The translations under genes were made by a program, and so were the position numbers. DNA of 64,000 nucleotides from Symbiodinium natans (lineage: Eukaryota > Sar > Dinophyceae > Suessiales > Symbiodiniaceae): assembly GCA_905221605.1 (NCBI GenBank), contig CAJNDS010000224.1:124001-188000 (forward strand), read 5' to 3'. Below, one piece after another: positions 10,391-21,614 of this stretch. The notes beneath the pieces were generated by a model. The model worked only from the letters and a program-made list of their open reading frames with translations. It was not told where the DNA came from and made no database searches. The stretch's first letter is position 1. Every line of letters begins with the position of its first letter.

Positions 10391-13300
10391 CCTTTTAGGA
10401 CCTTGGGGGTGCGGCGAAGAGTCGCACCTGGATTGGCCTCTGGCCGCCAGCTGGCCTTCGTGACCCAATCCGTCCCTCACTTCCAGGTGCTTGAGAGAAT
10501 CCATTGGGATGTAATAAACAGGGTGGTTCCAGCATCGCTTCAGGTGTTCCGAGGTCAGAGCCCAAGCCCAAAAGCCAACGCCTCGTTCTGGATGTTGAAC
10601 CATGCATCCACGCGATCCTCTGTGAGGAGTGGAGGAACCCAGATCCGTAAAATGAGACTGCGACGCTGAGACGGGACATCTTGGAGTTGGAGTAGCAGTG
10701 TTGCAACTTCCCAGCCACAACATCCTGGGAAGGAGCTGTAGTAGTCCCCTGGAGTATGCTCACCAGCTTGGGTAGAGCTTGTAGGCTGTGTAAGAGTGTC
10801 TGTCTGCCAGCGCTCGGCTCGACCTGCTTTTTTCGGAGGATAGATTGATCACAGCTGGGGCACACGTGCCAGATGTTGTAAGCCCGACAAAAAGTTCAGC
10901 AAGATGCGGCAACACGGGCCTTTTTGAGTTGAGCGAGCCAAAGCCTCCGAGTGGCAGCCTTTGGTCCAGTCGTGTGGGTTCCGGCTCTGAGGGCAGCACG
11001 GCAGCACGGCAGCATGGGCCCTTTCCTACTTGTGATTGTGTGGCCCAGCAGCATCCTCAAGTCCTCAAGCCCTGTTTTCTTCACGATGCCATTCTTGCAG
11101 CTCCCTCCACTATCCTCCACTCTCTAGATTGCTGGTGGCGTTGTCACTGGTGCCGCTCATCACGCTGCTACTGCTACTGCTCCTCCTACGACTACAGGAC
11201 TACGTAGTGACTAGCGTTGCCACAACATGATCTTGGGGCTGAGTGCGTGCTAGAAACATCGAACACTGGATTCTTCTTTGCATGCTGTCCCAAAATCTTG
11301 GCAGGGGCAGATATCTCGTGTCCGCACAAGAGGCCTTGTTTTGGGTGCCACACTGAGACGTTCCAGACATCGATGCAGAATGATGATGTTGGGGGGCGGG
11401 GGAGGAAATGCACTTCGTCTCAAACAGCTGCTTTTTTCTCGGGCGGATGACAAAAACAAGCTTCTTTTTGCATGTTGGGGGCTGGAAAGAGCACGAGCAA
11501 GTTTCTGTCGGCCCATTGGTCTTGCGTGAGCCCCGGTTCTCCAGTTGTGCCAAGAGGAACAGGTTCGGGATCGCTACGTCTAGGGTGTTGTTCTTGCAGG
11601 GCTTGTGAGGGACGCAGGGACCTGCGGGTTTTGTTTTTTGTTTTTTTGGCTTCGGGTCGATGGGGGGAGGGGCGGGGCAGGATGGGGAGCGGGACAGCAA
11701 GTACAAGCCCCAAGCAGTAGCGGCAAGTTGTCTTTTGACTTCACAATTGTGGCCAAAGCAACGCAGAAAAAGCATCGTACACTGAAGATGCCGAGTCAAC
11801 ATCTTCGACGTGCACCAGCCTGAAGCAAAAGTGCTCTTGCTTACTTTCTGCTTGACAAACACGTGGGCCACTGAAAGAACATGAAACCGTGCCGAGCCCC
11901 GAAATTCAGACAGCAAAAACAGCGGCAGAGCCCTTTTCCCGCAGCGAAAGCTACGAAAGCGCAATGCGAGACTTACGTTCTTCAGCAGAAGCTCACCACA
12001 TTAGTGGCCCAGCCTCATTTTTGCTCATGTTTGCATCCTGGCCTTTGCGGCTCAAGGGATCAGGCTACCATTGCCTTATCAATATTTCAAGGCCAGATGG
12101 GAGGGAGAGCGCAAGAGCGAGCAAATACGAGCAAGAGAAGGAAAAGAGGGGGCAAGCCAGGAGAAGAGAAGAGAATACAAAAGATGACCTCTGATTGTGG
12201 GGGAACGGGCAGGCACCAGGACCGCAGGTGTAGGGTGGACCTGCTTTCAATGCAGGTCTCCGAGCAGATCTACTCAGAAAGGCGACGACATGCGAAGTCT
12301 CAGATCAGGGATTGAGGGATAGGGAAGTCAGAGGGAAGGGAGGGAGTGAGAGGACACACAGTCGGAAAAAGAGGATCAAGTCGTTTCGAGCGTTGTTGAG
12401 AGTCGTGGCACCATCTGGCACAAGTTCCTTTTGCAAGAGTTCACCGGGGAGGCACAGGCTCGCGATGAAGTTTTGCGTGCTGCTTGGCCGCAATGATATG
12501 CAAAGATCTTTGCTTGGAGATTTTAGACTGCTAGGCATTGCTAGTTTCCTACGAACTTGCCCAGTAACCTTTCTTTGGCATCCCTCCCTCCGCGATTGCA
12601 GAGGCTTATTACGAAAGCTCCCTTCAAACTTGAGGGCAGCCTTTCGTTTAACGTCCGGCTTATCGAGGCTAATTCCGGGCTGGTGCGGTGTTCTTGGGCT
12701 CGGTTCGCGGGAGCCTTCTTTGAGCAGCGTTCGCTGGAGGCCTGGCAGCCGCTTTTCGGAGAAACCAAGGTCTCCTGATGCTCATGATGCGCGCGGTCCT
12801 TGTGGGTTCCGGGCGGGGGAGGTGTCCGGGCGATCCGGGAAGATTCTGGGGGCGTTTTGGGGGCTTGGTGCGCTGGAGCATTTTGTTTGAACAGTGTTCG
12901 CTGGGAGGCCTTTTCAATGAAGACGCTCACATGCCTTCATGAAAAATTGCCTGGGCAGCATTTTGTGATGTGAACAATTGGCCCGATGCACCGATGTCAA
13001 TAAACCCTAACCCCAAACCCTGAGCCCTAAACCGACATAGGATGCCAAAATCGGTACTTCAGAGCTCCCGCACGGTTTGGAGAAAATCCCCCCGTCTTGG
13101 TGCAAGTAGTCACCATACCTCTTGGGTGTGCAACGGGGTGCCAGGACTGGGCCCGACCCTTTGAGGCCTTGCATCTTGCTAAGGGCTATATCAGGCTACA
13201 TCGGTTAGGGATCCCCAAAAGGGAAACCCACGGCTTGCCCCGGCTTCGGGGGCAGGCGTGGCTTGTCGAAGATTTGTGACCCACCATGTCGTTCTAGGCA

Positions 13301-13733
13301 ACATGTGCATGGGCACGTTTGTAATCCAGCATCACACCGTAAGTTTGCCATCCTCACGCTATCGTTCTGGAGCCCTAGACTTTGTCTTCAGCAAATACAG
13401 AAGGGCTTGGAGATTTATTGCTCATGCTTCTTGTGGGCTTGTGTTGAGTTGGCCCGACACACTACACAAACCCTAAACCCTCCCCATGGTTTCCGAGTCC
13501 ACGGCTCGGGATAGGGTTCCAGCTTGGAGGCTTAGGGCTTTGGGTTTGGGGCTCACCTATACCTTGAATGGAATCACCTTTGAGCTCGCGGTCATGTGAT
13601 TCTGAATGGCAGCTTTACATGATTAGTGAGCTTTCGTCCCCGGCCCCACTGAGGGCGCAAGTGCTCCTGGCTCTGGCGCAGGCAAAAGCCGAACCTTCCA
13701 CCGCTGCGCCACGCTGTGCCTTCCTGTCGCCAG
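10391..13733. other. 3.3 kb without a recognisable gene
   Basis: Several frames of 100-250 codons exist on both strands (for example minus 11200-11964). They overlap each other, have mixed low-complexity composition and show no domain. A degenerate telomere-like stretch (AACCCTAACCCCAAACCC) lies at 13000-13035 and another at 13470-13480. A short motif, GTTCGCTGG(G)AGGCC, occurs twice (12728 and 12897). Upstream exons of the kelch gene may be here but I cannot place them. Confidence 0.4.
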
Positions 13734-13978
13734 GCCGACAGCGTTAACAAGTGGTTCGAGCAGCTCCCTGGCGGCTCGGCCCCTACAGCCCGGAACGGCC
13801 ACAGCGCCGCCTGGAGCGACGCCGCCGATGGCATGTACGTCTTTGGCGGCTCCGACAGCAACGGGGGCGGTGGCCTCAGTCGCTTTCCGGAGGAAGGAAA
13901 CGGCTGTTTGGCGGTTTGGAGACGCCGCGGTGCTTGGCCCGAGGTGCCCTCAACGACAGCCACTTCTACGACCGCCAG
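13734..13978 (+). CDS. Kelch blade 1 (exons 13734-13872 and 13944-13978)
   Basis: The long exon starts after CGCCAG and encodes ADSVNKWFEQLPGGSAP and then DAADGMYVFGGSDSNG. The short exon encodes ALNDSHFYDRQ. The intron between is 71 bp, starting GCCTCAG and ending CCCGAG. Its upstream flank does not resemble the flanks of the other blades, so it may be the first blade. Confidence 0.75.
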
Positions 13979-15711
13979 GTTCCGCTGGTGAAGAAGTTTC
14001 AAAGGGCAAGCCAAGGAGGTTGTTCGTTTCAACACTCGACGGTGTGAAATGAGACTCCGCGGCAAACACATCGGTGTTCAACCTCCGCTTTTTCAGTTTG
14101 CTACCAGTATTCCCAAGCTGTTGTTGAGTTGGGGACTGCTGCTCGCTAGGCCAACAGCTGGGTGCTCCTGGTCCCCGGCGGCTCGGCCCCCGCAGCCCGG
14201 TACGACCACAGCGCCACCTGGAGCGGCACCGCCGATGGCATGTACGTCTTTGGCGGCTACGACAGCAACACCGGTGGCGGCCTTGGTTGCTTGCCGGCTA
14301 TTTGCGGATTTGGAAACACCGCAGCGCTGGCCCGAGGTGCCCTCAATGACCTCCACTTTTACGACCGCCAGGCTCTGCTGGTGAAGAAGTTTCAAGGGGA
14401 AGGAAAGACGAAGTTGGGAAGGCCCAAGGAGGTTGTTACAAACGGAGTAGAATGGAGTAGCTCAACACTCCACGGTGTGAAATGAGACTCCGCAGATGTG
14501 AGCACCCAAAGTCGTGGCACCCGACAGGCTGCCCGCCCGAAGCCTGAGAGTAAGTGAACTGCCTTGGGCTTAAGTCAACTAAGAGAAGTGTCGGAAACCG
14601 CTTGTCGGCTACATGATCAGTTGCTTGGGCGGGGCAAACACGTCGGTGTTCAACCTCGTCGCCTTTTCAGTGTGCTACCAGTAGGCCCAAGCTGTTGTTG
14701 AGTTGGGGGCTGCTGCTCGCTAGGCCAACACCTGGGAGCTCCTGGCCCCCGGCGGCTATTTGATGACCACAGGCAGCTACGGCCACAGCGCCGCCTGGAG
14801 CGACGCCGCCGATGGCATGTACGTCTTTGGCGGCGTCGGCGGTGGCCTCGGCCGCTTTCCGGAGGAGGCAAACGGGTATTTGGGGATCTAGAAACGCCGC
14901 GGCGCTTGGCCCGAGGTGCCACCAATGACCTCTTCTTCTACGACCGCCAGGCTCCGCTGGTGGTGAATTTTGAAAGGGAGCGAAAGGGGAACTTGGGAAG
15001 GCCGAAGCACCGAAGCAGAAGTCAAGCGAGGTTCTTCCAGTGTTGTTTCAGGTATGGGTCAAGCCATGAAGCTGGACCAACCAGCTCAGCACCTCAACCT
15101 AAAATGCTCCAGCAAGTGTTTCTGCGAGTGGTGTTGCTCTGGAAAGGCAAAGCAAGGGCGAGGCATATATGGCAAAGCTTTATATGTATGTATATATATA
15201 TATATATATAGAGAGGGAGAGAGAGAGGTCGCCTGGCGGGGTGCGAATCAACGGGGGGCTGCGCCCCCCCCAACCCCCGCTGTGCAAGATCAAAGCATAT
15301 GAACCTTTAAACAACCCATCATGCGATCATTGTGTTTGCAAATGGGGTGCTGTGCCACCCCCAACCCCCCGCTTTTTTTGAAGCCGTGCAAGCTTGGTTT
15401 AAATCACATGAATCTGTTTTTGCAAAGGGGGGGGGGGTGCGCCTCCCCCAAACCCCCGCTGTTTTTAAACTGCGCAAGCTTGCTTCAAAGCATATGAATC
15501 TTTTAAAACCCATCATGCGATCATTGTGTTTGTAAATGCGGGGGCTGCGCCGCTCCCCGCCCCCCAACCCCTCCCCGTGTTTTAAGCCGTGCAAGCTTGT
15601 TTCAAAGCGTATGCAAACCTTTTTCAAAACTGTGCGAGCATGGTTTTTGCATTGTTGTTTGCAAATATGTATATATGTAAATAAATAAATAAATAAATAT
15701 ATATATATATG

Positions 15712-15742
<31 letters not shown>

Positions 15743-18700
15743 ATATATATATATATATATATATTCACCCCCCCCCCCCCCCCCCCAACGACAGACCCCG
15801 GAATTGTATTTCCAGTCTGTCCAGGAAGGGGGCGGAAGACCAACACTTCAAAATTCCTCGAGTTTCCAAAAATCCAAAAAACCAAAAAACCAAAAAGCCC
15901 AACCCAAGCTTCGGATTTTTGGAAACTCGAGCGGGGGCCTCAAAATCCAAAAATCGAGCTCCCGCTCGAGTTTCCAAAATTCCAACAATCCAAAAACTCC
16001 AACCCAAGTTGCGGATTTTTGGAAACTCGAGCGGGAGCCTGTCTGTCCAGGAAGGGGGCGGGAGACCCACAATCCAAAATTCCTCGAGTTTCCAAAAATC
16101 CAAAAACCCAAAAAACCCAACCCAAGTTTCGGATTCTTGGAAACTCGAGCGGGAGTCTCAAAATCCAAAAATCGAGCTCCCGTTCGAGTTTCCAAAAATC
16201 CAAACCTTGGGGTGGATATTTTGGACTTTTGGATTTTTGGAAACTCGAGCGGCAGCCTCAAAATCCAAGAATCGAGCTCCCGCTCGAGTTTCCGAAATTG
16301 CAAAAGTCCAAAATATCCACCCAAAGGTTCGGATTCTTCCAAAGCTCGAAGCTTTTGTGCTTTCGTTCTGTGGTACCCACTCTGGCCAACAGGCCTGGCA
16401 AGCGCAACTGCCAGTGCCACTTTCGAATCATCCCTGTGGCGAAGTTGGCCTGGGTGAAAGAACTGCAGGGTTTCTCCGCTGCTTGCAACAACTTGTCCGG
16501 GTCGTGGCTTGGTGCTGGGTGCGTCCATGGCGTTGGTCAATGATCTCGGCCATGCCAAAGAAAGCCTGGCACTCCTTCTTGCACTTGTCAGTCTGCGCGA
16601 CGGTGTGGAGAAAGTGCCCTCTGGGGGGAGGAGAAGTGCCAGGCATTCACTGGCTGTGCAGGATCTTTGTGTGGAACAAAGGTGTGCAGATGGCCACACT
16701 CCATGCCTTTGGGAACTGGAAGAGCTGCAGGTAGCTCTCCAGGAACTGCCAAGCGTCAAGTCCTTCGTTGGCAATGGCTTTCAGGGTGTGGTACAATACC
16801 ACAGGTCAGGTATGGTATGCAGATGCGAGCACCCAAAGTCCTGGCACCCGCAAGCCCGAAGCCTGAGAGTAAGTGAAAAATGTCTTGGGCTGAAGTCGGA
16901 AGCCGCTTGTCGGCTACGTGCTCAGCTGCATGGGCGGGGCAAGCACTTCGTTGTTCAACCTCCTCGCTTTTTCGGTTTGCTACCAGTGGGCCCAAAGCTG
17001 TTGTTGAGTCGGGGACTGCTCGCCAGGCCAACAGCTGGGTGCTCCTGACCCCCACCGGCGCGGCCCCCGCGGCCCGGGAAATGCACAGCGCTGTCTGGAG
17101 CGACGCCGCCGATGGCATGTACGTCTTTGGCGGCACGGATAGCAGTGGTGCCTCGGCCGCTTTCCGGAGGAGGCAAACGGGTATTTGGGGATGTAGAAAC
17201 ACCGTGGTGCTTGGCCCGAGGCTTCTTCGATGACCTCCACTTCTACGGCCGCCAGGTTCCGCTGGTGGTGAATTTTTGAAGGGGAGCGAAAGAGGAAGTT
17301 GGGAAGGCCCAAGTACCTAAGCAGAAGTGAAGCGAGGATCTTCCAAGCCATGAAGCTGGAGCAACCAGCTCTGCTTCCAGCTGTAGACCACCGAACCTAA
17401 GATGCTCCAGCAATTGTTTCTGCGAGTGTTTCTGCCCTGCAAGGGCAAAGCAAGGGCAAGGCACATATGGCAAAGCATCTCTCTTTTTTTTTTTTGTTCT
17501 CTCTCTCTCTCTCTTATATATATATATACACATATAGGTATCGTTCATCTTGACCGTCCCATCGTCGCTACGCTATACTAAGCTGTCATCATGCAGGCAC
17601 AGGGGAGTAGCGACGGTGCACGAAGCATCGGAAATCACATTTCTGAAGCCGCCCCTTTCGACAGAGAAAGCTGCACGTGGCAACGGGCCCGTTCAAGGAC
17701 TTTGTCCGGTACAGTCCGACCTTGAATGAAGTTTCGACCCGTGTCCCAGATGAAGCAGCAAAGCCACACATCCAAGACATCGGGGACCCTCTACGATTAG
17801 GGCAGGAGGTTGTTCGTTTTAGGCACGTCGGCACACCAGCATGCTTTTCCTAACGGAGTTGCTCAGCCATGGAGTGAAATTAGACTGCGCCGATGCGAGC
17901 ACCCAAAGTCCTGGCACCCGCAAGCCCGAAGCCTGAGAGTAAGTGAAAAATGTCTTGGGCTGAAGTCGGAAGCCGCTTGTCGGCTACGTGATCAGCTGCA
18001 TGGGCGGGGCAAACACTTCGGTGTTCAACCTCCTCGCTTTTTTCGGTTTGCTACCAGTGGGCCCAAAGCTGTTGTTGAGTCGGGGACTGCTCGCCAGGCC
18101 AACAGCTGGGTGCTCCTGACCCCCACCGGCTCAGCCCCTGAAGCCCGGTACATGCACAGCGCTGTCTGGAGCGACGCCGCCGATGGCATGTACGTCTTTG
18201 GCGGCTACGACACCACCGGTGGCGGCCTTGGTTGCTTGCCGGAGGAAGGAAACGGCTATTTGGGGATGTGGAAACGCCGCGGCACTTGGCCCGAGGTGCC
18301 CTCAACGACCTCCACTTCTACGGCCGCCAGGCTCCGCTGGTGGTGAAGTTTCAAAGGAATGGGAAAGTAGCAGAAGTGAAGAGCCGTGATGCGAAAATTC
18401 CTGTTTCCTTGGTAGGGGTTGTGGCTGCTGTTCAGACAAAATGCGTGAGTCTTGCCTTGCAGAGGGCTACTCACAGGAAGCACAAGGCAGCGCTCCTGAA
18501 GTTGTGTTGCATCATGATGAACCCGAAGTTTCCGAAACGCATTTGGATGAATTGAGGGGAAACTGTCATGACACCGGCTGAGTCCGGTAATGGTGGTCCT
18601 GCGAAAAGGGCCAGTTCTACAAGTCAGCAGCAAACAATTCACTGAATTCAGGAGTTTTGTTGGACGCTCGGATGACTCGCGTGGTTTTTTTTTTTCCATT

Positions 18701-19889
18701 TTAACTCTACGCGACCCGTCTCGGCCAGGGCCTGCAGAGCGCAGCAGGAAGCAGTGGGGGGGGGGGACAGTCGGTTTGGGTGGCCCCTATGTCCAGCCCC
18801 AATATCCCCTTTTCCTGCTGCACCGTCCGCTCCTGCACACATGTCGCCTCGGGGGGTGCCCATTCCAGGCCAAAAAGTCCATCGGAGTCCATCGACTGCT
18901 TCATATTCCCCATCCAACAATCCCAGAAAAGAGTTTTGCCTGCAAGACGCAGGATACGCATTGAATGTCCACCCAACAGGCCAGCAGGATCTTGCTTCTA
19001 TCGATGTTTCGCAGCATCCAATAGCCCAGCAAGGAGAGCAGGATTTCGGTGATGTACAGTAGGTGGTTCAGGAATTACCTCCCCCCACAAACTAGCCGAA
19101 CCCGAGCCCGAACCCGAACCAGTTTGGGTTTGGGGGGATTCGGGGGGTACACGGGGCACTTGTGAAGTCGTGGCACCCGCAAGGCCGCCCGAAGCCTGAA
19201 AGTAAGCCCAAGTCACTGTTCGGCTACGTCGGCTACGTGATCAGCTGCATGGGCGCGGCAAACACTTCGGTGTTCAACTTCGTCGATTTTTCAGTTTGCT
19301 ACCAGTAGGCCCAAAGCTGTTGTTGAGTCGGGGGCTGCTGCTCGCCAGGCCAACAGCTGGGTGCTCCTGACCCCCACCGGCTCGGCCCCCGAAGCCCGAG
19401 AAAAGCACAGCGCCGCCTGGAGCGACACCGCCGATGGCATGTACGTCTTTGCCGGCTGGAACTGGTTTGTGAACGGGTTCATGAGCGTGAGCGGCGACGG
19501 CCGCTTTCCGGAGGAGGAATGCTCGGTAGCCAGCATTTCCAGATTGCCATAAGAAAATGTTCAATCCAAGTTCTTGCTTGATCAACAATTGGTGAAAATA
19601 TCCTCGAACACGTTGGCCTGATGCTAGTAACCTTGTAGAATGATGTTGCGCACTTTCAGAGCCAAATCCTTTCCAATCATTGTGCGATGATCAAAAGTTA
19701 CATTAGCCATTAGCCATTGACGCGAAATGTAGAATGATAAGGTTCCGGTTTAGGGGAAAAGGTCCTTTGCGGGCGAGTCTGTCAATGAAGCCCTTTAGCG
19801 CCTACTTGGGGATGGTGGAAACGCCGCGGCGCTTGGCCCGAGGCTCTCCCAACAATTGGTTCAATGACCTCCACTTCTACGGCCGCGAG
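13734..19889 (+). CDS. Kelch-repeat gene, six blades, at least 12 exons
   Basis: Six kelch units are spread over 6.2 kb. Each is made of a long exon (phase 0 to 1) encoding A-N-S-W-V-L-L, P-x-G, A-R, H-S-A, W-S-D-A-A-D-G-M-Y-V-F-G-G, and a short exon (phase 1 to 0) encoding L-N-D-L-H-F-Y-D-R-Q. Joined, the 12 exons give 1011 bases (337 codons) with no stop or frameshift. The motif order (double glycine, then LHFYDR, then W) is that of kelch blades, and six is a common propeller size. Kelch propellers bind protein partners; the partner here is unknown. First and last exons were not found. Introns carry minisatellites and a dispersed repeat. Introns are mostly GC-AG. A tandem string of pseudogene fragments is the alternative, but the unbroken phase argues against it. 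Confidence 0.8.
14150..14371 (+). CDS. Kelch blade 2 (exons 14150-14279 and 14337-14371)
   Basis: The long exon encodes ANSWVLLVPGGSAPAARY and MYVFGGYDSNTGG; the short exon encodes ALNDLHFYDRQ. The 57-bp intron starts GCCTTGG and ends CCCGAG. The preceding intron 13979-14149 is GT-AG. Confidence 0.8.
14724..14950 (+). CDS. Kelch blade 3 (exons 14724-14844 and 14916-14950)
   Basis: The long exon encodes ANTWELLAPGGYLMTTGS and MYVFGGVGG; the short exon encodes ATNDLFFYDRQ. This is the most diverged blade but still in frame. The internal intron is 71 bp, GC-AG. The following intron (14951-17026) is the longest in the gene and packed with repeats. Confidence 0.75.
15183..15222. repeat. (TA)n and (GA)n microsatellite
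   Basis: ATATATATAT followed by GAGAGGGAGAGAGAGAG in the intron after blade 3. Confidence 0.9.
15235..15640. repeat. Minisatellite of about 100 bp, four copies
   Basis: Each unit contains CATATGAA, CCCATCATGCGATCATTGTG, TTTGCAAATG, a GGGGGCTGCGCC block with a C-run, and GCTGTTTT-like sequence before GCAAGCTTG. Units begin near 15240, 15330, 15420 and 15510 in the intron after blade 3. Confidence 0.75.
15660..15786. repeat. TAAA/TATG/TA microsatellites and a C-run
   Basis: (AAAT)n, (TA)n, (TATG)n, (TA)n and then about 20 C in succession. There is no coding content. Confidence 0.9.
15787..16345. repeat. Palindromic tandem array with CTCGAG cores
   Basis: Alternating arms CTCGAGTTTCCAAAAATCC and GGATTTTTGGAAACTCGAG recur about six times, separated by AACCCAA spacers and GCGGGAGCCT/CAAAATCCAAAAATCGAG joints. 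A block around CTGTCCAGGAAGGGGGCGG appears twice (15820 and 16045). Because units lack stops, three + frames and the minus strand all stay open for over 200 codons; these are not genes. Confidence 0.85.
16428..16790 (-). CDS. Possible antisense gene fragment in the kelch intron
   Basis: The minus strand has a frame with GHFLHTVAQTDKCKKECQAF and an upstream segment (about 16680-16790) reading LDAWQFLESYLQLFQFPKAW before a stop. The peptides look protein-like, but the two pieces are separated by a stop. It could be a fragment of an unrelated gene or chance. No family is recognised. Confidence 0.2.
16815..17026. repeat. Duplicated intron tail before kelch long exons
   Basis: The block GAGCACCCAAAGTC through CGGCTACGTG to the acceptor occurs before blade 4 here and almost identically at 17885-18097. 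More diverged copies precede blade 3 (14495-14723) and blade 6 (19160-19348). It shows that each duplication carried the upstream intron end with the blade. Confidence 0.75.
17027..17255 (+). CDS. Kelch blade 4 (exons 17027-17147 and 17221-17255)
   Basis: The long exon encodes ANSWVLLTPTGAAPAARE and MYVFGGTDSSG; the short exon encodes FFDDLHFYGRQ. The internal intron starts GTGCC, the one GT donor among the six internal introns. The short exon starts GCTTC rather than GTGCC yet keeps phase, which supports the boundary. Confidence 0.8.
17480..17880. other. Blade 4-5 intron content
   Basis: T-run, (CT)n and (TA)n at 17483-17537, then about 300 bases shared with nothing else in the window. Short minus-strand frames (17589-17834) have no recognisable content. 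Confidence 0.4.
18098..18330 (+). CDS. Kelch blade 5 (exons 18098-18224 and 18296-18330)
   Basis: The long exon encodes ANSWVLLTPTGSAPEARY and MYVFGGYDTTGG; the short exon encodes ALNDLHFYGRQ. It is closest in sequence to blades 4 and 6, suggesting these arose last. The internal intron is 71 bp, GC-AG. Confidence 0.8.
18331..19348. other. Blade 5-6 intron, 1018 bp
   Basis: It starts GCTCCGCTGG, shared with the other inter-blade introns, and ends GCCAG. The middle holds no shared repeat except the duplicated intron tail from about 19160. A T-run and a G-run lie near 18685 and 18755. Confidence 0.5.
19349..19889 (+). CDS. Kelch blade 6 (exons 19349-19499 and 19843-19889)
   Basis: The long exon encodes ANSWVLLTPTGSAPEARE and then MYVFAGWNWFVNGF, longer than in the other blades. 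The short exon is 47 bases and encodes SPNNWFNDLHFYGRE, also longer. Both keep the 0-1-0 phase although the intron between is expanded to 343 bp by a dispersed repeat. The usual FGG is FAG here. Confidence 0.75.
19545..19800 (-). repeat. Dispersed family P, copy 1 (inside a kelch intron)
   Basis: It matches 40870-41075 and, in its first part, 59590-59680. On the minus strand all three preserve peptide pieces such as GTLSFYMSHQWRLMAN, DQRTVIGK and ALKVCNIRLQGYQAN (forms from the 40.9 kb copy), but this copy has stops and small indels. It is a decayed gene fragment or mobile element placed in the intron of blade 6. Confidence 0.55.
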
Positions 19890-19949
19890 GCTCCGCTGGT
19901 GGTGAAGTTTCAAGGGGAAGGAAAGCCATGCGCTGGTGGGGAGTAAGAC

Positions 19950-21600
19950 GGAAGTTGGGGCGAGTGTGCTTAAGTAGAAGCACAGGCAGCCAGGGAACTC
20001 GTTGCGTACCTCACATCTTCTTGTAGCTGGAATGTTTTCTTCTCAGAAAAGAGGAGTGCACCTGGCCGGTAAAAGGTAATTAATATGTTAACTCAACCAC
20101 TCATTTTCTGATGCGTGGCACACAGCCATTATTGCTACACGACTAATTGAACGGGAAACATTGACTGTCGAACCATCACTATACTAGTCAGTGCGGGCCG
20201 TGTATTTAGGATCGGGAGACACACATCGTCTTGAGCCTGATCGTACGCCGGTCTGTCTGGATTTTTCGTATGCTGTGCAATTACTCGCCAATAAATATCA
20301 CGTTTTTTTCAGCACTATTTGTTACGCCGTTCTTCATTACAAAACACAAGCAGTATAACAAAATTGTTCATCTTCAATCAACCTAAGCAATTTTCAACAT
20401 CTATACCGACACAAGTAGAACAATTTCCTTCAAGACACAAATATTTCGCAACGGATGAGAATGGGCACGTGCTCCCTCAAAGAAAATGCCGATGATATAA
20501 TATTCTGGATCACACATGGTTATTAAGCTACAATGAAAATACATAGTCTACATACTCTATAACTTCCTCAGTTGTAGTGTTATAGTAATCCCTCCGACCA
20601 ACCAACCAAGAATCAAACCATTCGCACATTATTTCCTTTACTATAACTGTTTTTTACCAGAGCAAGGCCGCTAAACCTCATAGTAGCATTTAAATGTTCT
20701 ATTCTGTGATTTCCTCTGTAACCTTCCCTATATCGGATTAAACGTTAATGATGTTATACAAGAAATTAAGGTGAACATAAGACGTTTGCGGCCTGGATGG
20801 TCTCTGATATTCACAAACTGTTACATTTTCTTTCGCGGTGGGTTATTTGACCTTTTGATGATGTATTTGTATTTTCACCGGTCCCTATTTGTATCAATGT
20901 CGTAATGTCGTAATTACGATACAGCAAGTGAGTTATTGTTTTTGCACTTTAGTTAGTTTTTAGAGTCTTGTGTTTTCATATCTTTCTCGCACACCCGTCG
21001 AATTTATCATATTCGCACACACAACAACATACATCAATCAGCAACTTGCTATTTATCATGTAAGCGGCATTTCTTTAGATGCATGTTCTTAAGAACCCAA
21101 TTTTTGTTCAGATGTTGTAACATGCAAGTAATGAAGCAGGCTTTCGGAGTTGCCAGTTTTTCCACGACTTACAACTTTGAGAGTTGCTAGTTGTTCCACG
21201 AGTTACAACTTAAGAATATCTGATCGACTGGTAGAACAGAATGCAAATCACCACTGAAGAAGTTCCCATGCAAAAATCATATTCACACCTTCAAGAATTA
21301 GAAGCGCAAATTCAATCCATGAAGAGGACTGGTAGTTTGTCTTCGAAGCCCATCATTATGCGAAGCATGGTGTTGCTGTTTCATTGGGTTTGTGCATAGA
21401 ACTTGAGCGTCAGAATTGAACTTTAAGTTAAGCAATTTTTCGGCATAGATAGAATTTTTTATTAGGGGTTCGAGTGGGTTTCTTCCTCATCCAATCAGAA
21501 ATTTACTGGTTAGCCCAGCCGTAGGGCCGAAATGTAAATTATGTAGATAATTTAGTTGGGGTGGATTTCTTCCTCATCCAACCAGAGATGTATTTATTAA
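19950..21600. other. AT-rich island without open frames
   Basis: Base composition changes sharply to AT-rich. No frame of 60 codons exists on either strand for about 1.6 kb. There is a doublet AGTTGCYAGTTKTTCCACGA near 21150-21200. I see no gene. Confidence 0.7.
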
Positions 21601-21614
21601 GTTGATTAAAGTAT

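Noticed and set aside
11200-11964. 254-codon minus-strand ORF
   Set aside because: Long enough to notice, but opposite-strand frames of 80-100 codons overlap it, composition is mixed and no domain or conserved copy supports it.
12312-12890. 192-codon plus-strand ORF
   Set aside because: Arg/Ser/Gly-rich without any motif, and the minus strand is equally open.
15709-16734. 341-codon plus-strand ORF and overlapping 308-codon minus-strand ORF (15848-16774)
   Set aside because: Both arise from the palindromic repeat, whose units lack stops in most frames; the peptide is a repeat of Ser-Lys-Asn-Pro-Lys-type words inside a kelch intron.
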